Shown here piece after piece: positions 15,612 through 22,105 of a stretch of DNA of 28,087 bases. How positions within the stretch are numbered: the stretch's first letter is position 1; every line of letters starts with the position of its first letter. Below the pieces are notes generated by a model. The model made no database searches and was not told the DNA's origin. It was given only the letters and a program-made list of their open reading frames with translations. The translations under genes were made by a program, and so were the position numbers. Source of the stretch: Oscillospiraceae bacterium (lineage in GTDB: Bacteria > Bacillota > Clostridia > Oscillospirales > Oscillospiraceae); the NCBI GenBank assembly GCA_031255955.1, contig JAIRRO010000003.1:1-28087 (forward strand), in the 5' to 3' direction.

Positions 15612-15980
15612 TTAATCAAGCCCTCCCAGCTTCGCAACCGCCGCTTCCTCGCTGCCCGCGAAATACAGGTGATGTCCCTTGTTGCACTCATAAATGTAAT
15701 CATGCAGCGGCTTGCTTGTGTAGCCCGAGAAGTCGCCGATTATCGCAAGGCGGAAGCGGAAATTTACAAGCTTTTGCGTGATTTCACCGGCGACGCCTGT
15801 GGACAGCTTGAAAAAATCCTCAATTATTGCCTCCTTGTTGATGACTATGCTTTGACAATCGTGTTCATAAAACAGCGTCGCCGCGAGATCCAGCGCGCTC
15901 TGCGTGTCGGTGATAACAGGCGTGTCGCTGTGAATAACGGCGACAGCACCGTTCGGAGCTTCGATTATATTGGTTGTCAT
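15612..15980 (-). CDS. DUF4180 domain protein
   Basis: A 122-residue protein with the DUF4180 family pattern: VITDTQSALDLAATLFYEHD, then SIVINKEAIIEDFFKLSTGVAG, then RLAIIGDFSGYTSKPLHDYIYE. The family is widespread in Firmicutes and lacks a known function. There is no signal peptide or membrane segment. AAAGGAG lies before the ATG by seven bases. It is the last gene of a four-gene minus-strand group, 12 bases after the preceding hypothetical, and the terminator at 15543-15576 ends the transcript. Confidence 0.85.
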   Translation of the reverse strand: MTTNIIEAPNGAVAVIHSDTPVITDTQSALDLAATLFYEHDCQSIVINKEAIIEDFFKLSTGVAGEITQKLVNFRFRLAIIGDFSGYTSKPLHDYIYECNKGHHLYFAGSEEAAVAKLGGLD

Positions 15981-15992
15981 TATTTTTCTCCT

Positions 15993-16355
15993 TTATTGTG
16001 CAGTGTTATTCCGCTCGCCCTCGATTAGCGCTAACGCGATTTTCAGCGCGGCGATTCTGTTTTTTTGCAGCGTGTGCTGAGGGGTTCCCTCGGTAAATTT
16101 GCCGATTACGCCCCCGGAGCGGTTAAGTGCGTCTGTCAGTGTTTTGCGCGCCTCGTCAAGCTTGTCGTGCGGGATGGTATCCGCATCGCCATCCATCAAC
16201 CGCATCGCCAAGTCGCAGGCTTCGACATTGGAACGCATGGATTTATATTGCCATGACTCGGCTTTTAATTTGCCCGACGCTTTATCGGACTTGCTGCGCA
16301 GAGACGATATCGCGCGGTGGGCGGCGGATAGCTCGTCGGGCGTGTATTGTATCAC
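15993..16355 (-). CDS. Hypothetical helical protein
   Basis: A 120-residue protein that looks almost entirely alpha-helical, with heptad-like runs such as LQKNRIAALKIALALIEGE at the C-terminus and YKSMRSNVEACDLAMRLM in the middle. No signal peptide, membrane span or catalytic motif is visible and I do not recognise a family. The start is GTG at 16355 because GGAGG lies nine bases before it. It is 84 bases after the HTH_42 gene and directly before the DUF4180 gene, so it probably shares their transcript. Confidence 0.75.
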   Translation of the reverse strand: MIQYTPDELSAAHRAISSLRSKSDKASGKLKAESWQYKSMRSNVEACDLAMRLMDGDADTIPHDKLDEARKTLTDALNRSGGVIGKFTEGTPQHTLQKNRIAALKIALALIEGERNNTAQ

Positions 16356-16439
16356 GTTTTTCGTCCTCCATCAATTTATTCGTTGCGTTTTGCGGGAGAT
16401 ATTCAAGAATTTACATTGCCGGGGTTCACAGTCGCGCCA

Positions 16440-17504
16440 CTACATTACGCCGCGCGTTCGCCATAGTATCGATTCCACGCGTTCGAGCGCGGCGTTTTCA
16501 ATGCGTTTCGGCTGAGGCTTGAAGAATTCCACCACCGGCGCGTTTTTCTTGATGTTCCACAGTCCCGCGACCTGTCCGTTTACTGCGATGGTCGGCAGAC
16601 AAATGCCCGATTTCAGTATGACACTTGCTCTGTATTCTACGGGGAGGCTCAGCCGATTCCCGCTTCTGTGTTCCGCGGGCAGGACTATCCAATTTGCGGG
16701 TGCGTATGACACAATCAGCGGGTCGAAACCGGAAAGCAGAGTAATTTCTGGAATATCGCCAATGTCGGAGGTTTCGCGGTAATAGTAAATCTTGCCGCCG
16801 AATTCCAGGCGTTCTAAATCGTCAAACGGTATTTGCGTCAGTTTTAGCGCGTCCTCTTTGCTGATGCCGAAGAAATATGATGCGTCAGAAAGCGTCGCGG
16901 GACCGTAGGCTGCGAAGTATCGACGCAGCAGTCCGGGCAGCACCTCGGCGAAGCTCTGCGTCGGCTCCGCGCCGATTAGGTCGAAATCGCGGCTTAACAT
17001 ATCCCTGAACGCCACTTTTCCGCGCTGTGCCAGATACACGAACACGCCGCCCCACGATGAAAACACATCGTCGACGACCTGCGGGGCATATCGATCGGCG
17101 AATATCCGGCGAAACTCTGTGCGTGAGTACACTCCGTCCGCCATAAGGCGCAGCACCTCATCGGAAATGTCCAAAATGGTGTCCGCGCCGTGCGCCCGTG
17201 AGAGCCACGAAAAATATTCGCCCTTTTGCTCACCGGCGGAGAGCGCGAGAAGCTCCGGCAGGTCGTCATATACGACGCCGTGAAGCGTTCCGCGATACAG
17301 CCACGTTTTGGTCAGCCGCGTTTTCCATCCGTAAATCTCCGCGCCGCGTATCAGCGCGGAGAACGGCACATTGCGACCAAACCAGCTGTGCAGACCGAGC
17401 AGCTCGTGAGAGAGCGTTTCCAAGTCCTCACAGGTGCGGGAGAGGTAGAGTCCGTGCATACGCCGCCGGACGATGCTTTCGATTGCCGTTCGTTCAAGCT
17501 CCAT
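16440..17504 (-). CDS. Winged-helix DNA-binding protein of the HTH_42/AlkZ-YcaQ family
   Basis: A 354-residue protein of the tandem winged-helix family to which the DNA glycosylases AlkZ and YcaQ belong. Recognised family segments are the arginine-rich N-terminus IVRRRMHGLYLSR, the RGTLHGVVYDDLPELLAL block (71-88), and the C-terminal ILKSGICLPTIAVNGQVAGLWNIKK. Active members carry a Q-x-Q/D motif near residue 40; here the aligned place reads H39-S40-W41 in GLHSWFGRN, so base-excision activity may be absent or changed. It ends close to a conserved C-terminal arginine/tryptophan tail. The start ATG lies seven bases after the AlkZ-related gene and has only a weak ribosome binding site, suggesting coupled translation. 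Confidence 0.85.
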   Translation of the reverse strand: MELERTAIESIVRRRMHGLYLSRTCEDLETLSHELLGLHSWFGRNVPFSALIRGAEIYGWKTRLTKTWLYRGTLHGVVYDDLPELLALSAGEQKGEYFSWLSRAHGADTILDISDEVLRLMADGVYSRTEFRRIFADRYAPQVVDDVFSSWGGVFVYLAQRGKVAFRDMLSRDFDLIGAEPTQSFAEVLPGLLRRYFAAYGPATLSDASYFFGISKEDALKLTQIPFDDLERLEFGGKIYYYRETSDIGDIPEITLLSGFDPLIVSYAPANWIVLPAEHRSGNRLSLPVEYRASVILKSGICLPTIAVNGQVAGLWNIKKNAPVVEFFKPQPKRIENAALERVESILWRTRGVM

Positions 17505-17511
17505 ATCGCCG

Positions 17512-18240
17512 TTATGTACCGTACGCGAATTTGCGGACTCGCTTTTCCTCCGCCGAGGGGTTCAGTTTCAATACGCGCTCGCGGATTATGTCATATGCCT
17601 CCGTTTCGTCAAGCTCCGCGGCTTTGATGAACACATTATCGGACAAATCGCCGCGCGCCTTGTCTTGCCAGAATTGCTCTGTCGTGCAGTATGTCATTGT
17701 CTCCCAGCCGTATTCCTCGCCTTGGGCGTTGCGGCGGCGCTGTGAACCGCAAATCGTGAGATACAGCCGCGTCTGCAGTTCGGTCAGTGCGGAATCAAAT
17801 CTGCTTTTTTCCTCGCGTCCGAAGCCGGCGTCTCTTTTTATTTCGTGCAGCGGCAGTTCTCCACAGCGGCGGACGACATCGTAAACGCGCCTGGCATAGC
17901 TGCTGATGTGTCCGTCGGCATAATCGTCCTCAAGCTCGCGTCCGCCGCGCCGAAGAGCGAGGAAATACGGATAAAACTCCCGCGTGATATATCCGGACTT
18001 ATTGAAAAAGCATTTGGAATAGGCAATGTCGTCACATTCGTTGAGAACGCGGATTCGCCACTCCCACGGGTCGGTTTCCGGGTTGCCAGTGTGCCAGATA
18101 ATTGGTGTGCCGGGCGGCACGTTTAACCAATCGTAGGCTACGACGGAATATATGCCGGATTTATTGCCGCCGCCGACAGAGAAGCCGGAGGTACGCAGAA
18201 TATTTACGAAGTCAGCAAAATTATTGAGCCTTGCAGCCAA
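17512..18240 (-). CDS. AlkZ-related protein
   Basis: A 242-residue protein that resembles the group annotated AlkZ-related: the block WHTGNPETDPWEWRIRVLNE, FFNKSGYITREFYPYFLALR, LPLHEIKRDAGFGREEKSRF and GEEYGWETMTYCTTEQFW are typical. The function is unknown. I start it at TTG 18240 because GGGGGA precedes it by seven bases; the longer frame to 18339 would reach past the likely transcription start. It is followed after seven bases by the HTH_42 gene, which makes a two-gene AlkZ-type module. No catalytic motif is evident. Confidence 0.8.
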   Translation of the reverse strand: MAARLNNFADFVNILRTSGFSVGGGNKSGIYSVVAYDWLNVPPGTPIIWHTGNPETDPWEWRIRVLNECDDIAYSKCFFNKSGYITREFYPYFLALRRGGRELEDDYADGHISSYARRVYDVVRRCGELPLHEIKRDAGFGREEKSRFDSALTELQTRLYLTICGSQRRRNAQGEEYGWETMTYCTTEQFWQDKARGDLSDNVFIKAAELDETEAYDIIRERVLKLNPSAEEKRVRKFAYGT

Positions 18241-18337
18241 GTATATTCCCCCATAAAATGAAAAGTAGCAAGAATACGCGAAGTTATTACGGGTATACAC
18301 ACAAACAATAACGAAACGTCTGACAGTATACAACCGC

Positions 18338-18366
18338 ATTATACACCATAGTTCGCGTTAAGTCTA
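18338..18366 (-). promoter_or_regulatory. Putative sigma-A promoter of the AlkZ-related/HTH_42 group
   Basis: On the minus strand TAGACT (18361-18366) and TATAAT (18338-18343) are separated by 17 bases. The -35 box contains the copA stop codon. The start of transcription near 18331 lies after the longest possible ATG (18339), which supports the shorter TTG start of the first gene. Confidence 0.65.
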
Positions 18367-20691
18367 ATGCATATCGCGGCGGAAGCGTTTTAATCTAAGC
18401 GCGTTTGTCAGGACGGATACAGAGCTGAGGCTCATCGCCGCCGCCGCGAAAATGGGGTTAAGCAGCGGTCCGCCGAACAGATACAGCACACCGGCGGCAA
18501 TCGGAATCCCGACGACATTATATCCAAACGCCCAAAACAGATTTTGTTTTATATTGCGCATTGTCCTGCGGGAGAGGCTGACGGCTGTCGGGACGTCCGT
18601 CAAATCACCACGCATCAGGACAATATCAGCGGATTCCATCGCGACATCCGTACCGGAACCGATGGCGATACCGAGGTCAGCCTGCGCCAGCGCGGGGGCA
18701 TCGTTTATCCCATCGCCGACCATAGCTACCTTTTTCCCCTCCTGCTGAAGCTTTTTCACCTCATCGGACTTGTCCTGCGGCAAAACCTCGGCAAGCACGC
18801 GATCAATACCCGCCTGCTTCGCTATCGCGGCGGCGGTTCTGCTGTTGTCACCCGTAATCATAGCGACCTCAATACCCATCGCGCGCAAGGCGTCCACCGC
18901 CGCGCGACCGGAGCTTTTTATGGTATCCGCAACGGCGATTATCCCCGCGAGGGCGCCGTCAACGGCGATATACATTGGGGTCTTGCCCTCTCCGGCGAGC
19001 GCGTCGGAAACCGATGACGACTCGCCGAGCGCGATATTATTTTCGTCCATCAACTTGCGGTTCCCAGCGAGAACGCTGTGTCCCGCGATTTGCGCCTCGA
19101 CGCCGCGCCCTGTGATGGATTTAAATCCGTCGGCTTTTATAAGCGTCAGCCCGCGCTCTCGCGCACCTGAGATGATAGCCTGACCAAGCGGATGCTCAGA
19201 GCCGTATTCCGCAGAGGCGGCTATAACGAGCAGCAGCTCCGCGCCGTCGGGCGCGAGTGCGCCACTATCCGTTGGAGCTGCAACATATGCCGCGCCGAAC
19301 GCCTTTGATGTCGGCATATTTTCGCCCGTCAGCACATCCGTAACCGAAGGCTTGCCCTCTGTAATCGTGCCTGTTTTGTCAAACACGACGGAGCTTATTT
19401 TGTGCGCCGTTTCAAGCGCTTCGCCGCTTTTTATCAAAATGCCGTTTTCAGCGCCCTTGCCAGTACCCACCATTATAGCTGTGGGTGTGGCAAGCCCCAG
19501 TGCGCACGGGCAGGCGATGACAAGAACAGAGATAAAAATCGTCAGCGAAAACTCGAGATTTCGCGTCCCTATAAACCACATAACACCGGCTATCAACGCT
19601 ATCGCGCAGACGACAGGGACGAAATATCCCGAAACAACATCCGCCAGCTGCGCTATCGGCGCCTTGCTGCCCTGCGCGTCCTCAACCAGCTTGATAATCC
19701 GCGCGAGTGCGGTATCGGCGCCGATTTTCTCCGCGCGGAAGCGTATAGAGCCTGTGGTATTAAGGCTTGCGGCGTACACGGGATCACCGACTTTTTTATC
19801 CGTCGGCATGCTCTCGCCCGTGAGCATACTCTCGTCAATGGCGGTATATCCCTCTGTAACCGTGCCGTCCACCGGTATCTTAGCGCCGGGGCGCACGACG
19901 ATAATGTCGCCGATTTGCACGTCGTCAATCGGGATTTCAAGCTCCTCGCCGTCGCGGATTATTATCGCGGTTTTCGGCGCAAGACCCATAAGCTTTTTTA
20001 TAGCCTCGCCCGTGCGCCCCTTGGACATCGCCTCAAGCGACTTGCCGAGTAAAATCAACGTGATAATAACGCCCGCCGACTCAAAATAAAGGGAATCAAC
20101 GGCAGCCATCGCGACGTGATGATCGCCGGACGCGATGAGCCACGTGTTATACGCGCTGAAAATAACGGCGGCGGTCGTACCCACGGCAATCAGCGAATCC
20201 ATATTCGGACTGCGCATCCACAGCGCGCGGTAGCCGACATAATAAAATCGCCAGCCCGCGGCGATAGCGGGCAGGGTCAGGAACAGCTCCGTGAGCGCGT
20301 ATCGCAGCGGAAATTCCATTGGGCGCAAAAAATCCGGGAACGGCAGCGTGATGAAGGTAATCATCGGAGCCATCGCGACATACAGCAGCGGCAGGGTGAA
20401 CACAGCGGACACGATGAGCTTTATTCGCAAAGTGCGAAGCTCACGCCGTTTCCGTTCGGCGTCGTCGTCCGACGCGGCTTTTTTCTCGATGACCTCATAG
20501 CCGATTTTATGCACTGCGCCCTCTATATCGGGCAGCTGCAGCGCCTGCTCGTCATACTCCACAAAGAGCGTTTCCGCCGCGAGGTTGACATTGGCTTGAC
20601 TGATGCCGGGAAGCTTTCGCACAACGCGCTCTATACGCTGCGCGCATGCGGCGCAGGTCATCCCGCGGACGCTTAAAACTTGGGTTTGCAT
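18364..20691 (-). CDS. copA: Copper-exporting P1B-type ATPase
   Basis: A 775-residue P-type ATPase that pumps Cu(I) out of the cytoplasm. One N-terminal heavy-metal domain carries GMTCAAC (10-16). Then come eight membrane helices, the actuator motif TGES (291-294), the metal-transport motif CPC (394-396) in VIACPCALGLATP, the phosphorylation motif DKTGT (438-442), a His-Pro nucleotide-binding motif in SEHPLGQAI, and the hinge GDGINDAPAL. All catalytic residues are present and the length is usual. AAGGTGAGG precedes the ATG by eight bases. It is transcribed alone from its own promoter; no copper chaperone or CsoR/CopY regulator gene is in the window. Confidence 0.96.
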   Translation of the reverse strand: MQTQVLSVRGMTCAACAQRIERVVRKLPGISQANVNLAAETLFVEYDEQALQLPDIEGAVHKIGYEVIEKKAASDDDAERKRRELRTLRIKLIVSAVFTLPLLYVAMAPMITFITLPFPDFLRPMEFPLRYALTELFLTLPAIAAGWRFYYVGYRALWMRSPNMDSLIAVGTTAAVIFSAYNTWLIASGDHHVAMAAVDSLYFESAGVIITLILLGKSLEAMSKGRTGEAIKKLMGLAPKTAIIIRDGEELEIPIDDVQIGDIIVVRPGAKIPVDGTVTEGYTAIDESMLTGESMPTDKKVGDPVYAASLNTTGSIRFRAEKIGADTALARIIKLVEDAQGSKAPIAQLADVVSGYFVPVVCAIALIAGVMWFIGTRNLEFSLTIFISVLVIACPCALGLATPTAIMVGTGKGAENGILIKSGEALETAHKISSVVFDKTGTITEGKPSVTDVLTGENMPTSKAFGAAYVAAPTDSGALAPDGAELLLVIAASAEYGSEHPLGQAIISGARERGLTLIKADGFKSITGRGVEAQIAGHSVLAGNRKLMDENNIALGESSSVSDALAGEGKTPMYIAVDGALAGIIAVADTIKSSGRAAVDALRAMGIEVAMITGDNSRTAAAIAKQAGIDRVLAEVLPQDKSDEVKKLQQEGKKVAMVGDGINDAPALAQADLGIAIGSGTDVAMESADIVLMRGDLTDVPTAVSLSRRTMRNIKQNLFWAFGYNVVGIPIAAGVLYLFGGPLLNPIFAAAAMSLSSVSVLTNALRLKRFRRDMH

Positions 20692-20711
20692 ATAATCGAC
20701 CTCACCTTATG

Positions 20712-20755
20712 CATTTGCCCGCATCGAGTGATATGAGAGGACGCGGCGGCAAATG
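20712..20755. repeat. Inverted repeat in the copA leader
   Basis: CATTTGCCCGC (from 20712) and GCGGCAAATG (ending 20755) are complementary apart from one extra base. They lie within the transcribed leader of copA between the promoter and the ribosome binding site. It could be an mRNA hairpin or a repressor dyad. It does not match the usual CopY box. Confidence 0.5.
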
Positions 20756-20771
20756 AGTATTAACTTTGATT

Positions 20772-20800
20772 ATAATAATACAACCGTGGGAAATTGTCAA
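20772..20800 (-). promoter_or_regulatory. Sigma-A promoter of copA
   Basis: TTGACA (20795-20800) and TATTAT (20772-20777) on the minus strand are separated by 17 bases. The -35 begins 14 bases after the stop of the upstream lipoprotein gene, and no terminator separates them, so copA could also be reached by read-through from the surface operon. Confidence 0.8.
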
Positions 20801-20813
20801 GCGATGCCGCCCG

Positions 20814-21335
20814 TCAATCCCCGCGTTCAAATTCAATGCGCACGACGCCGTAAATCCATTGCCCGCTTTCCGCCTCGGGAATTAATAGACGCAGCGGCTG
20901 CTCGTCCTTTGACAGGGGCGAGACAGAAAGGATTACGGTGCGGTTTTGTATGCTGTTTTCGTGCAGCGTCACGCGGTAATCGTCCTTCGCGATGAAGCGC
21001 GCGAGCGAAAATTCCTCGGGCGATTTGCCGTAGCGCTCAATAAGCGCGACGAGCGTCGGACCTGTGGCGCTCACCGTTCCGGCTTTCGCGGAGCCTCCGC
21101 GTGTGCTTTGCGTCGTAAGCTCCATTTGCGCCAGCTCGCTCGGCGTTATCGTAAATTCCTCGTCGGTTAATCCGACGATTGTGATTGGCGCGTCGCCATA
21201 GCCTGAAAGGTCAAGCCCCGGACGGCACCCCGTCAATATCAACAGCGCCATCGTCAGCGACAAGATACAGCTTGCCCGTAGCAGGGTCGCGATAAACCCT
21301 GCCGACCTCCATATAACCGTCTGTGTCCGTTTCAT
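20814..21335 (-). CDS. Lipoprotein with sulfite-oxidase-like fold domain
   Basis: The last gene of the surface operon encodes 173 residues. A long signal sequence beginning MKRTQTVIWRSAG ends at the lipobox LTGC. The mature part reads APITIVGLTDEEFTITPSEL, then LVALIERYGKSPEEFS, and ends PLRLLIPEAESGQWIYGVVR. That order matches the sulfite oxidase/YedY-like fold, but there is no cysteine in the mature domain to ligate molybdenum, so it is probably a binding or structural protein. The start is set by the strong GGAGGAG six bases before ATG 21335. Its first 125 bases overlap the DUF2149 gene in another frame. Confidence 0.75.
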   Translation of the reverse strand: MKRTQTVIWRSAGFIATLLRASCILSLTMALLILTGCRPGLDLSGYGDAPITIVGLTDEEFTITPSELAQMELTTQSTRGGSAKAGTVSATGPTLVALIERYGKSPEEFSLARFIAKDDYRVTLHENSIQNRTVILSVSPLSKDEQPLRLLIPEAESGQWIYGVVRIEFERGD

Positions 21336-21588
21336 TTGATTCTCCTCCCGGGGCGGGTTCAATTTCCTCCATCGGAGTCACGTTGTCGGGCGGCGTAGCA
21401 GTGGCGTCTGCGTCGGCGGAGAGACGCACATTCCAGTTGATTACAAGCGCCAGCATAAGCCCGCACGCCAAAACAAGCATAATATCGGCAAGATTCGCGA
21501 CGCCGTCCATCGGATTTATACCCCCGTCCGGATTTATACCACCGCCGGAGAAAATGTCCTCACCAAAGCGATTATTTTTCAGCAGCAT
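21211..21588 (-). CDS. DUF2149 domain protein (ExbD-like)
   Basis: A 125-residue protein with one membrane helix near residues 33-50 in the segment ANLADIMLVLACGLMLAL. The aspartate there (LADIMLVL) lies in the position of the proton-carrying aspartate of ExbD (FIDVMLVL in ExbD), so it could be the force-transducing partner of the ExbB-type protein encoded just upstream. The C-terminal part is outside the membrane and ends with the DUF2149-like stretch GRVYRDPATGKLYLVADD. The start is ATG 21588, with GGAGG nine bases before and inside the exbB 3' end (17-base overlap). An in-frame upstream ATG at 21636 lacks a ribosome binding site. No domain of TonB type is in the protein. Confidence 0.83.
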   Translation of the reverse strand: MLLKNNRFGEDIFSGGGINPDGGINPMDGVANLADIMLVLACGLMLALVINWNVRLSADADATATPPDNVTPMEEIEPAPGGESNETDTDGYMEVGRVYRDPATGKLYLVADDGAVDIDGVPSGA

Positions 21589-22105
21589 CAAGCAAATCCT
21601 CCATTTCAGACTCCAGCGACGCGAGATGAGCGGCATACCAGCGGCGTCGGACGGCAGAGATTACGAATGCCACCGCCGCACTGATAAGTCCGGCAATCGT
21701 GGTGTCGAACGCCGTCAAAAGCGACTGCGACAGCGTGAAGGTATCCCCCCTGCCAAGCGCGATTATACCGGGTCCCAGCGGAATCAACGTCCCGAGTAAG
21801 CCCATCATCGGACCAAGCCGTGCTATGCCGTCCGTCAGCCTTACTATGCCCTCGTATCTTGATTTTTCAGCCTTAACCAGCCTAATCGCCACGCTCTCGC
21901 GCCGCGACGCGTCGCACTCCACAGCCTCGCGAAGCAGCCTCTCCCGCCGCCCCGAAAGCGTCCCCGAACGCGTGAAAATTTCAACAATCAGAGTACCCAG
22001 CAAAAACACCGTTGCCGCCATTAGCACCAGCAGGGCAATTATCACCGGTGTTTGCAGCGCGGAGGCGACGGCGCGCAGAACGCCGTTCAATTGCTCACTT
22101 AACAT
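21572..22105 (-). CDS. MotA/TolQ/ExbB family proton channel protein
   Basis: A 177-residue membrane protein with three hydrophobic segments: about 20-43 (VIIALLVLMAATVFLLGTLI), about 92-117 containing the family motif LGPMMGLLGTLIPLG, and about 133-152 (DTTIAGLISAAVAFVISA). This is the ExbB/TolQ layout, whose members form a proton-conducting pentamer that drives an ExbD-like partner. The DUF2149 gene follows directly. Start at ATG 22105 overlaps the stop of the phosphoesterase gene in ATGTTAAGTGA; an ATG at 22120 is also possible. Presence in a probable Gram-positive, TonB-lacking cell implies a target other than an outer membrane receptor. Which protein is energised is unknown. Confidence 0.88.
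   Translation of the reverse strand: MLSEQLNGVLRAVASALQTPVIIALLVLMAATVFLLGTLIVEIFTRSGTLSGRRERLLREAVECDASRRESVAIRLVKAEKSRYEGIVRLTDGIARLGPMMGLLGTLIPLGPGIIALGRGDTFTLSQSLLTAFDTTIAGLISAAVAFVISAVRRRWYAAHLASLESEMEDLLDAAEK

Noticed and set aside
18241..18339. N-terminal extension of the AlkZ-related protein to ATG 18339
   Set aside because: That ATG would lie upstream of the predicted transcription start (near 18331), and the extra residues do not look like the family; the TTG at 18240 has GGGGGA in front.
19352..20089. Long open frame antisense to copA
   Set aside because: High GC at the third codon position opens antisense frames here; copA on the opposite strand has all motifs of its family and the antisense frame has no recognisable motif.
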